From an uncultured Wenzhouxiangella sp. (GTDB taxonomy: Bacteria; Pseudomonadota; Gammaproteobacteria; Xanthomonadales; Wenzhouxiangellaceae), in the NCBI GenBank assembly GCA_937876395.1, contig CALEIM010000164.1, positions 1 to 20,743 of the forward strand: a DNA stretch of 20,743 nt, written 5' to 3'. Numbering within the stretch: position 1 is the first letter of the stretch; each line of letters begins with the position of its first letter. Shown here one piece after another: positions 12,462 through 20,743 of the stretch. Both the position numbers and the translations under genes were made by a program. Below the pieces are notes generated by a model, which searched no databases, had not been told where the DNA came from, and saw nothing but the letters and a program-made list of their open reading frames with translations.

Positions 12462-13601
12462 ATGACAGATAAATCAAATCCGCTGGTCGACACCGTCGCG
12501 GCCGTACGCGCGGTCAAGGCCCATGCCGAGGCCGCCAGCACCGGCGTGCTGCTGGTCAACCTGGGCACGCCCGCGGCGCCGACTGCCCAGGCGGTCAGGC
12601 CCTATCTGAAACAGTTTTTGTCCGACCCACGGGTCATCGAGGCACCGCGGCTTTTGTGGTGGTTCATCTTGCGCGGCTATATCCTGCCGTTTCGCTCGCC
12701 GCGATCGGCCAAGGCCTATCAAAGCATCTGGACCGAGAACGGCTCGCCGCTGCTGGTTCACAATCGCGCACTAGCCGACCGCCTGGAAACTTCGCTACGC
12801 GCCGATCTGCCACGGGTGAAAGTGATGCTGGCGATGACATACGGCCAGCCGGATATCAACTCGGCCATCGAACGCATCCGTTCAGAAAATATCCAGCGCC
12901 TGCTGGTTCTGCCGCTGTATCCGCAGTATTCAGCAACCACCACCGCCGCGGTATTTGATCAGCTCACCCGCTCGATGCAGAACCTGCGCTGGCTGCCGGA
13001 GATGCGCTTCGTCAACAACTATCACCACGAAGATTCCTGGCAGGCGGCGATTGCCGAGTCGGTCAGGGATTTTCAACGTGAACGCGGCCCGGCCGACAAG
13101 CTGCTGTTTTCCTTTCACGGCATCCCGAAACGCAACCTGCTGGCCGGCGACCCCTACTACTGCCAGTGCCAGGCCAGCGCACGCGGCGTTGCCGAGCGCC
13201 TAGGCCTGAGCGAAAACGAGTGGATGGTCAGCTTCCAGTCGCGTCTGGGCCGCGCCGAATGGCTCAAGCCCTACACCGACGAAACGCTCGCCATGCTGGG
13301 CCGTTCGGGCATCAAGCGGCTTCAGGTGGTGTGCCCCGGATTCTCCATCGACTGTCTGGAAACGCTCGAAGAAATCGCCATCGAAGGCCGCGAGATTTTC
13401 CAGCAAGCCGGCGGCGAATCGCTGGACTACATCCCCTGCCTGAACGAATCAGACGCGCACGTTCAATTTCTTGATGAGTTGTGCCGCCAACACGGCCAGG
13501 GCTGGCCGGAGTTTGCCGGCGGTCGCGATGCCGGTCAATCGGCGCTCAGCGAGCGCGTCCAGCGCGCCAGCCGGGCCGCTGAACAGCTTGGTCTCGACTA
13601 G
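12462..13601 (+). CDS. hemH: Ferrochelatase
   Basis: A 379-residue enzyme that inserts Fe(II) into protoporphyrin IX, the last step of protoheme synthesis, at the inner membrane surface. Family motifs are clear: LLVNLGTP (30-37), LPLYPQYS (150-157), SFHGIP with catalytic H219, and CPGFSIDCLETLEEI with the conserved glutamate E300. The 25-residue N-terminal extension before the conserved core is longer than in short bacterial versions. Two cysteines in YYCQCQ (234, 236) are also conserved in proteobacterial homologues. Stands alone; divergent from the CTERM gene across 117 bases with no clear promoter. Confidence 0.96.
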   Translation: MTDKSNPLVDTVAAVRAVKAHAEAASTGVLLVNLGTPAAPTAQAVRPYLKQFLSDPRVIEAPRLLWWFILRGYILPFRSPRSAKAYQSIWTENGSPLLVHNRALADRLETSLRADLPRVKVMLAMTYGQPDINSAIERIRSENIQRLLVLPLYPQYSATTTAAVFDQLTRSMQNLRWLPEMRFVNNYHHEDSWQAAIAESVRDFQRERGPADKLLFSFHGIPKRNLLAGDPYYCQCQASARGVAERLGLSENEWMVSFQSRLGRAEWLKPYTDETLAMLGRSGIKRLQVVCPGFSIDCLETLEEIAIEGREIFQQAGGESLDYIPCLNESDAHVQFLDELCRQHGQGWPEFAGGRDAGQSALSERVQRASRAAEQLGLD

Positions 13602-13632
13602 TCGAATCATTCCGACCGAGGGTGTAACCGAT

Positions 13633-16014
13633 TCAATCCGTTTGCTGAGCAACCGATGTTGATGTGACGTCGATGCCAAGCAGTTCGAGCATGGTCTCCC
13701 TGCCGACGGGTTTGAGCAGCCACCGGTCTGCCGCACTGCTGGCCTGGTGTTCTTCGGCCGCGCGCCCCGTACCGCTGATGATGACGATCAGTCTGTGCCG
13801 GCCGCACGCTGCATCGTGCTGGCGGATACGTTTGGCGATACCGGTACCGGTCGTGTCGCCCAGTTGGTAGTCCACCAGCACGATATGGGGATCGAAACGC
13901 TGCAGGCACTGCTCCACTTCCCGGCCGGAATCAAGCTCTTCGACCTGGCCACCGATACTTTCCACCAAACTTTGAAGCCCCAATCGGGCAAACGGATCGT
14001 CGTCGATGATCAGCACGCGTCGCCGGCCGGATGAAACAGTGGTGCGGGCAGCGCTCGCCGGCGCCGGAAAAGCCTGCTGGCGGTCTGGCCTGACGGCAGC
14101 TTCCGAAACGGGCCGAAGGGGGAAGCTCAGCATGAGTTCGGCGCCACCGGAGCGTCGGTTTCGGGCGGTAATCGTGCCACCCATCGCATGGACAATACGC
14201 GCGCTGATCGCCAGACCCAGCCCGCTTCCACGCGGATTGGCGCTGTGGCGGCTGCCGCGTGCGTAGGGGTCGAAACTGGCCGCATCGCTGAGGTCGAAGC
14301 CGGGTCCGCGGTCAGCGACGCTGTATCGGAGAGTTTCAGCCTCGGGCTCGGCGGTGACCGTCAGCGTAATTTCGCCGTCACCGGCGTAGTGGGCGGCGTT
14401 GGAAATCAGGTTCAGGAGTACCTGGGCCAGGCGCTCGCCATCGGTGTGAATCCAGTCCGGAACCCGTTCATCGACGCGGGTAACGAGAAACTGTCCGGGT
14501 GCTCTTGTAAAAGCAGCGCTCAGGGTTTCCATCTGTTCCACCAGATCAGGAAGGTGACACAAGCCTTCGGCGTCGATGCGAAGCTTGCCCTGCTCCAGCA
14601 GCGCGAGGTCGAGGTACTCATTGGCCAGATGGCCAACCATTCTTGCCGCTAGAAGTACCGTATCCAGGCGCTGCCGCTCCAGTGGTGCGTCGCCATCCTG
14701 AACCCCTTCGAGGATGCCGATGATGCCTTGGGTCGGGTTGCGGATTTCGTGGCTGGTGCGAGCCAGCAGGTCGACGCGCGCTTGTTGCAACGCCTGCTCG
14801 GCATGGTGTTGTTCGCGCAGGTGGCGGTTTCTGGCCCAGACGCCGGCCAGTACCCCGGCCAACAGCAACGCACCGGCGGCCAGCCAGCCGGTCAGCGCGC
14901 GCTGGCGGGCGATTCGGGCCTGAAGCGATTGCTCGTCTGCTGTCAATCGCGCCAATTCGGACAGACGTTGTTCCGTCCGGAAGGCAATTTCATGGGCCTG
15001 GCGAATCTCGTCCTGACGCCGTTCATGGGCCTGTTCCAGCAACGCCCTGGCTTCGCGCTGGTGGGCCAGTGCCTCTTCGAACCGCCCGGCCTGTTGCAGG
15101 CACTCCGCCCAGACCTCGTAGGTCCGTTGCAGATCGGTAATCGCGTCGGCCTCGCGCAGCAATCTGTCGGCGGCCGTGAATGCGCTTGCAGCTTCTTCGA
15201 GGCGGCCATCGGTGCACAGAATATGCCCCAGTTGCGCGGTTGCAAATCCTTCGTGAAACGTATTGCCGGCATCACGGGCAGCCGCTATAGCCTCGCGGGC
15301 CCGGCTCTCGGCTTCGGCGGGTCCGGCCAGTGTGATCGAGGCGCTGGTCAGCGTCCGCTGTATGTCTGGCGGCAGATCCTCCAGGGCCAGCGCGTCCTGG
15401 ACGAATGCGCTGGCTGCGACCAGGTCTCCCTGGGTGTAGGCCAGCAGGCCCAGGTTGCTGAGAAAGCTCGCCGTGTGGGTACGGTCCGCATCGGCTCGGG
15501 CCAGAACCAGGCCCTGGCGCGCATAATCGACTGCCGGATCGAGTTGTTTGGCGTGGAAGTATGCGGTGCTCAACGCCAGCAGCGCCCGCAGCTGCTGCTC
15601 GATGTTTTCCAGCGCGCGGGCCTGTTCGAGCGACGGAAGCAGTATTTCTATGGCCTCAGCCGTGCGGGCCAACTGCCCCAGCGAGGCACCATAGGCAATA
15701 TCAGCTGCCAGAAGGGTGTTTTCGTCACCGACTCGCCGCGCGGCATCCTGTGCCAGCCGGGCATGTACGAGCGCCTGGGAATGCAGTCGCAGCGCTCTCA
15801 TGTGCTGGGCCATCAGATACTGTGCTCTGGCCGTGCCCAACTCATCGCCAGTTTCGATCGCTACCGCCAGCAGCCGCTCGGCGCGTTCGGCGTAGGCGCT
15901 TTCACCGGGGGCCGGCTCCAGGCTTCCGGACGACTCGGCCGCGGCCGGCTGCGCGATCGCCGGCAGCAGAATGCCGGCCGTCAGCGCCGCCACCAGCAAG
16001 AGCTGCTGTTTCAT
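13633..16014 (-). CDS. TPR-sensor hybrid histidine kinase with receiver domain
   Basis: A 793-residue protein. Order: signal-like segment (about 1-26), periplasmic tetratricopeptide-type helical repeats (about 40-335), coiled linker, membrane helix (about 375-393), HisKA domain with H422 in TSHEIRNP, HATPase domain (N box NLISNAAHYA near 535-544, DRGPGF at 568-573, GSGLGLA at 596-602), then a receiver (about 664-780) with acidic D671-D673, phospho-acceptor D715 and K768. It would autophosphorylate on H422 and pass phosphate to D715. No Hpt domain or output regulator is in the window, so it is an orphan hybrid kinase. Convergent with hemH across 31 bases. The signal sensed is unknown. Confidence 0.9.
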   Translation of the reverse strand: MKQQLLLVAALTAGILLPAIAQPAAAESSGSLEPAPGESAYAERAERLLAVAIETGDELGTARAQYLMAQHMRALRLHSQALVHARLAQDAARRVGDENTLLAADIAYGASLGQLARTAEAIEILLPSLEQARALENIEQQLRALLALSTAYFHAKQLDPAVDYARQGLVLARADADRTHTASFLSNLGLLAYTQGDLVAASAFVQDALALEDLPPDIQRTLTSASITLAGPAEAESRAREAIAAARDAGNTFHEGFATAQLGHILCTDGRLEEAASAFTAADRLLREADAITDLQRTYEVWAECLQQAGRFEEALAHQREARALLEQAHERRQDEIRQAHEIAFRTEQRLSELARLTADEQSLQARIARQRALTGWLAAGALLLAGVLAGVWARNRHLREQHHAEQALQQARVDLLARTSHEIRNPTQGIIGILEGVQDGDAPLERQRLDTVLLAARMVGHLANEYLDLALLEQGKLRIDAEGLCHLPDLVEQMETLSAAFTRAPGQFLVTRVDERVPDWIHTDGERLAQVLLNLISNAAHYAGDGEITLTVTAEPEAETLRYSVADRGPGFDLSDAASFDPYARGSRHSANPRGSGLGLAISARIVHAMGGTITARNRRSGGAELMLSFPLRPVSEAAVRPDRQQAFPAPASAARTTVSSGRRRVLIIDDDPFARLGLQSLVESIGGQVEELDSGREVEQCLQRFDPHIVLVDYQLGDTTGTGIAKRIRQHDAACGRHRLIVIISGTGRAAEEHQASSAADRWLLKPVGRETMLELLGIDVTSTSVAQQTD

Positions 16015-16161
16015 GAAAACATTGGACCAGCCGGATCGGGGCCTACACTATAGCAGCAACCCGATTTCCAACAGCTCGGCGATCACCTCAAACGCTCGAC
16101 TTTGTGGCAGTCTGTTCAGCATGATGCCAATTGCCAAAACAATTTCCGAACCACAGCTACG

Positions 16162-17994
16162 ATGAGTCAATTGATCGGATCAACCGCCGATGCCAGTCCG
16201 GAGGCGCTGCTGAGTCGGGTCTTTGGTTACTCCGCCTTTCGCGGCCGCCAGCGCGAGATCATCGACCATGCCGCCGCCGGTGGCAACGCCCTGGTGCTGA
16301 TGCCGACCGGCGGCGGCAAGTCTCTGTGCTATCAGATTCCGGCCCTGATGCGTGCCGGCACGGCGATTGTGGTCTCGCCGCTGATTGCGCTGATGCGCGA
16401 TCAGGTCGAGGCGCTGACGCACAACGGTGTGGCCGCCGCGGTACTCAATTCCTCGCTCGATGCCAGCGCCCGCCAGAACGTCGAGCGCGATCTTGTCGCC
16501 GGCCGGCTGAAGCTGCTCTATCTCGCCCCCGAACGCCTGCTGGGCGAATCCACCCTGCGGCTGCTTGAGCGCTGCAATATCAGCCTGTTTGCTATCGACG
16601 AGGCGCACTGCGTTTCGCAGTGGGGCCACGATTTCCGCCCCGAGTATCTCCAGCTCGGCGTGCTGGCCCAGCGCTTTCCGCAGGTGCCGCGCCTGGCCCT
16701 GACCGCCACGGCCGATGAGCGCAGCCGCGCCGAAATCGTCGAGCGCCTGCTCGGCGCAGACGCGCGGGTTTTCGTCGCCAGTTTCGACCGTCCCAATATC
16801 TGCTACACGGTCGCCATCAAGCGCAACGCCCGCCAGCAGTTGCTCAATTTCATTCAGGACCGTCATCGGGATCAGTCAGGCATCGTTTACTGCTTTTCAC
16901 GCCGCAAGACGGAAGAAACCGCCGCCTGGCTGGAGAGTCAGGGGTTCAAGGCGATTGCCTACCACGCTGGCCTGCCGACCGCTGAACGTCAGGCCGCTCA
17001 GGACCGCTTCATCAAGGAAGACGGGCTGATCATCTGTGCAACCATCGCTTTTGGCATGGGCATCGACAAACCCGACGTGCGCTTCGTCGCCCACCTGGAT
17101 TTACCCAAAAGCATCGAGTCCTACTATCAGGAAACCGGGCGCGCCGGCCGTGACGGGCTGCCGGCTGACGCCTGGATGGTTTACAGCCTGGCCGACGTGG
17201 TGCGCATTCGCCAGCTCGTCGAGCAGTCCGGCGCCAGTGACGAACAAAAACGCCTTGAACGCAAGCGACTTGAATCCCTGCTGGCTTACTGTGAACACGC
17301 CGGCTGCCGACGCCCGGACCTGCTCGGCTATTTCGACGAGGCGCATCCCGGCCAGTGCGGCCAGTGCGACAACTGCCTGAACCCGCCCGAAACCTGGGAT
17401 GCGACCGAGGCGGCGCGCATGGCGCTGAGCTGCGTTTACCGCACCGGCCAGCGCTTTGGTGCTGCGCATCTGGTCGATGTACTGACCGGAAAACAGAGCG
17501 AACGAGTCAAATCACTCGGCCACGACCGGCTGAGCACCTGGGCGATTGGTTCAGAAATTGACGCCCGGACCTGGCATTCCATTTACCGCCAGCTGCTGGC
17601 GGCCGGCCACCTGGTCCCGGACCCGGAAGGCCATGGCGGCTTTCGCCTGGGCCCGGACTGTCGGGCGCTGCTCAAGGGTGAGGTTTCGGTGCAGATGCGG
17701 CGCGATCCGGTGCCAAAGAAGAAGCATAGAACTCGCCCGGCTGACCGACCAAACGCGGCGATCCCGACGGATTCACCGGCCTGGACTGCGTTACGGGAGT
17801 GGCGCCTGCAAACGGCGCGCGAGGAAGGCGTGCCGCCGTATGTCATCTTCCACGACGCAACCTTGGCAGCGATTCTTGAGACCCGGCCGGGCTCGCCCGA
17901 TGAACTGGCCGAAATCAACGGCATCGGCCAGCACAAGCTTGAACGTTACGGACCGGCCGTGCTTGAGCAACTGGCCAAGCTGGATCAGGTTTAG
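16162..17994 (+). CDS. recQ: ATP-dependent DNA helicase RecQ
   Basis: A 610-residue 3'-5' helicase of the RecF pathway and of replication fork repair. Motifs in order: Q-motif region FGYSAFRGRQ (21-30), Walker A PTGGGKS (48-54), DEAH (146-149), TATAD (181-185), motif VI QETGRAGRDG (323-332). Zinc-binding cysteines C382, C399, C402 and C405 follow, then the RQC winged helix and a C-terminal HRDC domain (about 532-605). The length matches E. coli RecQ (609). The open frame starts at 16102, but ATG 16162 (MSQLIGSTAD) gives the family N-terminus. No good ribosome site is visible before it. Confidence 0.96.
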   Translation: MSQLIGSTADASPEALLSRVFGYSAFRGRQREIIDHAAAGGNALVLMPTGGGKSLCYQIPALMRAGTAIVVSPLIALMRDQVEALTHNGVAAAVLNSSLDASARQNVERDLVAGRLKLLYLAPERLLGESTLRLLERCNISLFAIDEAHCVSQWGHDFRPEYLQLGVLAQRFPQVPRLALTATADERSRAEIVERLLGADARVFVASFDRPNICYTVAIKRNARQQLLNFIQDRHRDQSGIVYCFSRRKTEETAAWLESQGFKAIAYHAGLPTAERQAAQDRFIKEDGLIICATIAFGMGIDKPDVRFVAHLDLPKSIESYYQETGRAGRDGLPADAWMVYSLADVVRIRQLVEQSGASDEQKRLERKRLESLLAYCEHAGCRRPDLLGYFDEAHPGQCGQCDNCLNPPETWDATEAARMALSCVYRTGQRFGAAHLVDVLTGKQSERVKSLGHDRLSTWAIGSEIDARTWHSIYRQLLAAGHLVPDPEGHGGFRLGPDCRALLKGEVSVQMRRDPVPKKKHRTRPADRPNAAIPTDSPAWTALREWRLQTAREEGVPPYVIFHDATLAAILETRPGSPDELAEINGIGQHKLERYGPAVLEQLAKLDQV

Positions 17995-18011
17995 GGCGCG
18001 GCAGGGACGGG

Positions 18012-18179
18012 ATGTCGGAGGTCGGAGGTCCGAGGTCGGAAAAAAATCCGGCCAAACCTGACCGACCTGACCTCCTCTCGCCGACAAAAACAACTGCTAC
18101 CGAATGCGGGCGGCAAGGCGAAACCTATCAGGTCAAACAAGTCAAAGAAATCATCGCCAGATACAACCCTTCAGAATAG
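18012..18179 (+). CDS. Possible 55-residue ORF within the repeat island
   Basis: An ATG at 18012 opens a 55-codon frame ending at TAG 18177-18179. The first ten codons are made by the GTCGGAG array. The last twenty (from GETYQVKQVKE to NPSE) look more protein-like, with alternating hydrophobic and charged residues. No ribosome site precedes it. It may be chance or the remnant of a mobile unit. I do not recognise a family. Confidence 0.2.
   Translation: MSEVGGPRSEKNPAKPDRPDLLSPTKTTATECGRQGETYQVKQVKEIIARYNPSE
18014..18040 (+). repeat. 7-bp tandem array GTCGGAG (left arm)
   Basis: Four consecutive units of GTCGGAG, the third with one change (GTCCGAG) and the fourth lacking its last base. The array is the inverse of the one at 18194-18221. 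It starts 20 bases after the recQ stop. Confidence 0.85.
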
Positions 18180-18193
18180 TACTTTGCCAAAGA

Positions 18194-18221
18194 TCCGACT
18201 TCCGACTTCCGACTTCCGACC
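18194..18221 (+). repeat. 7-bp tandem array TCCGACT (right arm, inverted)
   Basis: Four perfect 7-bp units, TCCGACT three times and then TCCGACC, ending directly at the last base before the DUF6164-like stop codon. The reverse complement (AGTCGGA) matches the phase of the left array, so the two form a long inverted pair bounding 153 bases. Confidence 0.88.
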
Positions 18222-18596
18222 TCAGCCGCTGAGCCGAAACAGTACGACCAGTGGCGCAAACAGCACCATCAGCACGAACACGCTGCCAAAAACCACCGCG
18301 GCGAATTTCAGCGGATGCTGGCGCAGCGTGGTAACAACGGTTTCGGCCTCGCCGCGCTCGCGGGCTTCCTGCCAGGCGGCCCTGGCCTGCCTGGCTCGCT
18401 CGGCCTGATAGGCGTCCATCAGCTCGCGAGCGCGGGCATGATCGTCGCCGTCCTTGAGCCAGATCGCTCCGGCGGAAAGTCCGAACAGGCCTGGCGGCGT
18501 GGTGTAGCAGGCAATGCCGTTGGCCTTCATCAGGGCATGGATGTCCTCACGCTCGTCGTCGGGCACGTGGCGCAGGTTCATCAGTCGGCGAGCCAT
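18222..18596 (-). CDS. DUF6164-like membrane-anchored protein
   Basis: A 124-residue protein. An N-terminal alpha/beta domain (about 1-60) has the pattern MNLRHVPDDEREDI and YTTPPGLFGLSAGAIW, similar to DUF2007-like signal-transducing domains. A charged helix follows (about 62-88), then one C-terminal membrane segment (about 98-120). I recall this layout as DUF6164, a small gammaproteobacterial family of unknown function. It lies 12 bases after the M28 peptidase gene in the same direction and is probably co-transcribed with it and rppH. Confidence 0.7.
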   Translation of the reverse strand: MARRLMNLRHVPDDEREDIHALMKANGIACYTTPPGLFGLSAGAIWLKDGDDHARARELMDAYQAERARQARAAWQEARERGEAETVVTTLRQHPLKFAAVVFGSVFVLMVLFAPLVVLFRLSG

Positions 18597-18608
18597 CTTT
18601 AAGTATTC

Positions 18609-20024
18609 TCAGTTCTGTTCCTGATCGAGTATCACCGCCCCCGATCCGAACGAGACCGGCGCCTGGGCGCCCAGCCAGGCGAGCACGGCATAGGCGGCGG
18701 CGTTTTGCCTGAGCGCGTCGGGGTTGACCTTGTCCAGGGTGTCGTTTTCAGTGTGGTGATAGTCGAAGTACTCGCTGCCGTCCTGGTGCAGATCAACGGC
18801 GGCCACACCCAGGGGACGCGCCGGGATGAAATCCGGTCCGCCGGATGCGCGCCGCTGGCCAAGTTCGATACCGAGCGGTTCAAGCTCGGTCTGAATCGCC
18901 TCGATCACCGGCCAGGCCGCGTCGGACACGCGTGCGCTGATGGCGTAGATTTCGCCGGCACCGAAGTCTGATTCAGCCACAAACTGATAGCTTTCGATCT
19001 GCTCAGCGCGCGCCTCGGCCCAGGCCCGGCCGCCCCACAGGCCTATTTCTTCGGCGGCAAACAGGACAACCTGGATGCTGCGCTCGGGCTGCTGGTCAAG
19101 TGCTTTGATCAGGCGCGCCGCTTCGGTGACGATGGCGATACCGGCACCATCATCCAGCGCGCCGGTGCCCACGTCCCAGGAATCCAGATGGGCGCCGATG
19201 GCGACGATTTCCTCGGGCTTGCCGACACCGCGGATTTCGGCAATTACGTTTTGCGAGGTATAGGCTTCGACCGTTTCGGCATCAACTTCAACGTTCATGC
19301 GCACGGTCTCGTCACCGGCCATCAGGCGTTCGAGCAGATCGGCGTCCGGGTTGGAGATGGCCACCGCCGGCAACAGACGCACATCCGAATCAAAACGCTG
19401 CATGCCAGTATGGGCAAAGCGGTTGTTCGAGGTTCCGATCGAACGGATCACCAGGGCCGCAGCTCCTTTGTCGGCCGCAACGCGGCTGCCAACCGAGCGT
19501 GCGCCGACGGCTTGCCCGTAGCCGGCGCCGGTGCGGGTTCGCTCCATGCGATTGCGGATGAACACGATGCGCCCCTCAACTTCCTCGGCATTGGCCGCTT
19601 CCAGCGCGGCCAGATCATCAAACATCACTACCTCGGCCTCGACTCCGCCGGCCGGCGTGGCCGGTGAAAAGCCCAGCGCCAGGGTGACCAGCTCATGCTC
19701 TGCCGGGGCGGTAACCGCAACGCGCTCGATGCCGCGATGCCAGGTCGGGAAGGTGGCCGGTTCCGTCCATACGCGATCAAAGCCGATGTTCTCGAACAGA
19801 TCGACGGCCCACTCCACTGCCCGCGCATCGGCCGGACTGCCAGCCATGCGCGGACCGATACGGGTGGTCAGATCGGCCACAATTTCGTAGCCGCCATCGC
19901 CGGCCAGGGCGGCGGCGCGCAGCTCGCGGGCGGTGCTCAGGTCCTGTTCGGAAAATGGCTCGGCAGCCGCCAGCGGTGTGGCCAGCAGGCCCAGACTCAG
20001 GGTGAGACAGGCAGTCAACTTCAT
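18609..20024 (-). CDS. Secreted M28-family zinc metallopeptidase
   Basis: A 471-residue exported peptidase. The signal peptide spans about residues 1-21 (ATPLAAA). A PA-type insert lies at about 120-250, then the M28 catalytic domain. Di-zinc and catalytic residues are visible: H279 (AHLDSWD), bridging D291 (ALDDGAG), E325-E326 (FAAEEIGLWG), D353 (ESDFG) and H424 (YHHTENDT). The family includes aminopeptidases and carboxypeptidase Q-like dipeptidases. The PA insert and sequence feel closest to the carboxypeptidase Q group, but specificity is uncertain. It follows rppH by 18 bases with an AAGGAG site. Likely scavenges peptides in the periplasm or outside the cell. Confidence 0.92.
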   Translation of the reverse strand: MKLTACLTLSLGLLATPLAAAEPFSEQDLSTARELRAAALAGDGGYEIVADLTTRIGPRMAGSPADARAVEWAVDLFENIGFDRVWTEPATFPTWHRGIERVAVTAPAEHELVTLALGFSPATPAGGVEAEVVMFDDLAALEAANAEEVEGRIVFIRNRMERTRTGAGYGQAVGARSVGSRVAADKGAAALVIRSIGTSNNRFAHTGMQRFDSDVRLLPAVAISNPDADLLERLMAGDETVRMNVEVDAETVEAYTSQNVIAEIRGVGKPEEIVAIGAHLDSWDVGTGALDDGAGIAIVTEAARLIKALDQQPERSIQVVLFAAEEIGLWGGRAWAEARAEQIESYQFVAESDFGAGEIYAISARVSDAAWPVIEAIQTELEPLGIELGQRRASGGPDFIPARPLGVAAVDLHQDGSEYFDYHHTENDTLDKVNPDALRQNAAAYAVLAWLGAQAPVSFGSGAVILDQEQN

Positions 20025-20042
20025 GTTTTCAAGTTCTCCTTG

Positions 20043-20522
20043 CTAAACAATTTCCGGCAGCAGCGGTTCCAGATGCCGGAGCGCGCGCAGGTAAACCCGC
20101 CGCTTGAACGGTACGACGTGACGTACGGGGTACCAGAAATCAACCCAGCGGTAGCAGTCAAACTCCGGTTTATCGGTCATCTCGAGATCGAAAGCCGTAT
20201 CGTCGGCCAGAAAATGGAGCAGGAACCAGACCTGCTTCTGGCCGACGCAGACCGGCTGCTGATGGCGACGCCGGTAGCGGCGCGGCAGGCGGTATCGGAG
20301 CCAGCCCGGGGTCTGGCCGAGCACTTCGACCTGCTCAGGGTTGAGCCCGGTCTCCTCGGTCAGTTCCCGATACATGGCTTCAATGGGCGTTTCATCGGTG
20401 TTCATGCCGCCCTGCGGAAATTGCCAGCCATCCTTGCCGGCTCGGCGCGCCCAAAATACGCGCCCGTCCTCGCGGGCCAACACGATGCCGACGTTGGGTC
20501 TGAACCCGTCTGGATCAATCAT
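20043..20522 (-). CDS. rppH: RNA pyrophosphohydrolase
   Basis: A 159-residue Nudix hydrolase that removes pyrophosphate from the 5' end of triphosphorylated mRNA and so starts RNase E-dependent decay. The N-terminus (MIDPDGFRPNVGIVL) and WQFPQGGMN are typical of RppH. The Nudix box runs from G38 (GGMNTDETPIEAMYRELTEE) with the E-x-x-E-E core. The C-terminal part carries the KPEFDCYRWVDFWYPVRHVV segment of the family. First gene of a probable three-gene unit with the M28 peptidase and the DUF6164-like gene. Divergent from the partial gene at the right edge. Confidence 0.95.
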   Translation of the reverse strand: MIDPDGFRPNVGIVLAREDGRVFWARRAGKDGWQFPQGGMNTDETPIEAMYRELTEETGLNPEQVEVLGQTPGWLRYRLPRRYRRRHQQPVCVGQKQVWFLLHFLADDTAFDLEMTDKPEFDCYRWVDFWYPVRHVVPFKRRVYLRALRHLEPLLPEIV

Positions 20523-20548
20523 GGTGGTGGTCTGCGCGGCCAGCTATC

Positions 20549-20743
20549 ATGTCCAACCGCGAAATAGATTCAACTACCCTGCATGGTAATCAATTCATGG
20601 CCCCGCTACCAGCCAAACGCTCGACCAATCGGTCATCCAGACGCTCACTGATCATCTGGATCAGCCTGATCGTACTGCCGTTCGGCGCCCTGCTGCTGGC
20701 CACGAGCTGGGGTTCGGGCGGCTGGGTCTGGCCGTGGCGGGCC
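20549..20743 (+). CDS. N-terminus of a membrane-anchored protein (truncated by window edge)
   Basis: A frame open from ATG 20549 to the edge (65 codons); an in-frame ATG at 20597 is an alternative start. After a polar, basic stretch (PAKRSTNRSSRRS) comes one strong hydrophobic segment (IIWISLIVLPFGALLLATSW), which fits a signal anchor with a cytoplasmic basic N-terminus. The family cannot be told from so little. Confidence 0.55.
   Translation, partial: MSNREIDSTTLHGNQFMAPLPAKRSTNRSSRRSLIIWISLIVLPFGALLLATSWGSGGWVWPWRA

Noticed and set aside
12449..12472. Seven-codon frame overlapping the hemH start, possible leader peptide
   Set aside because: No ribosome site, no attenuator structure, and too short to separate from chance.
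14728..16053. 441-codon plus-strand frame
   Set aside because: Antisense to the hybrid kinase, which has clear domains; composition is that of a shadow frame in GC-rich DNA.

Overview
The window looks like chromosomal DNA of a moderately halophilic gammaproteobacterium. The backbone is GC-rich, carries a complete ectoine operon, and has proteobacterial TatABC, RecQ, RppH and ferrochelatase genes. A Wenzhouxiangella/Chromatiales/Xanthomonadales-like source is my guess from overall gene style, not something the sequence proves. The leftmost 2 kb is visibly AT-richer and has a different character from the rest.

Positions 1-3160 form an integron read right to left. A full-length integron integrase (2192-3160, +) lies beside an attI-type junction (G^TTAGAC on the minus strand, 2074-2080). 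Leftward from it run three complete cassettes and the start of a fourth, separated by three attC sites (940-1028, 395-471, 45-137). Each cassette's first bases are complementary to its own R'' box, so the boundaries 2079/2080, 945/946, 400/401 and 50/51 are well supported. The attI-proximal cassette is unusual. It carries three genes, a mercury-type merR, a four-helix MerC/MerT-like transporter and a small GDCCVxC cysteine-rich protein, plus its own MerR-type promoter between merR and the transporter. No mercuric reductase is present. The other cassettes each hold one small gene of unknown function.

Positions 3202-7262 hold an ectoine locus in the minus direction, ordered ectR, aspartokinase, ectA, ectB, ectC. 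The aspartokinase lies first, ahead of ectA, and is about 400 residues long. ectC starts at TTG behind a strong ribosome binding site. It converges on intI, and an 11-bp perfect inverted repeat sits between the two.

Positions 7442-9195 hold a rhomboid protease and a lipoprotein cytochrome c that overlap by GTGA (minus strand), then a LOG-family protein and a polytopic membrane protein that also overlap by GTGA (plus strand). Positions 10019-11296 are tatA-tatB-tatC on the minus strand. The tatC tail is built from a 12-bp tandem repeat encoding (DRSD)n. Upstream of tatA is a secreted propeller-like protein with a CTERM-type sorting tail.

Positions 12462-20743 hold hemH, a large TPR/histidine kinase/receiver hybrid, recQ, a 208-bp island bounded by inverted 7-bp tandem arrays, a DUF6164-like protein, a secreted M28 metallopeptidase, rppH, and the truncated start of a membrane-anchored protein at the right edge. 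I saw no tRNA, rRNA, CRISPR array or IS element.
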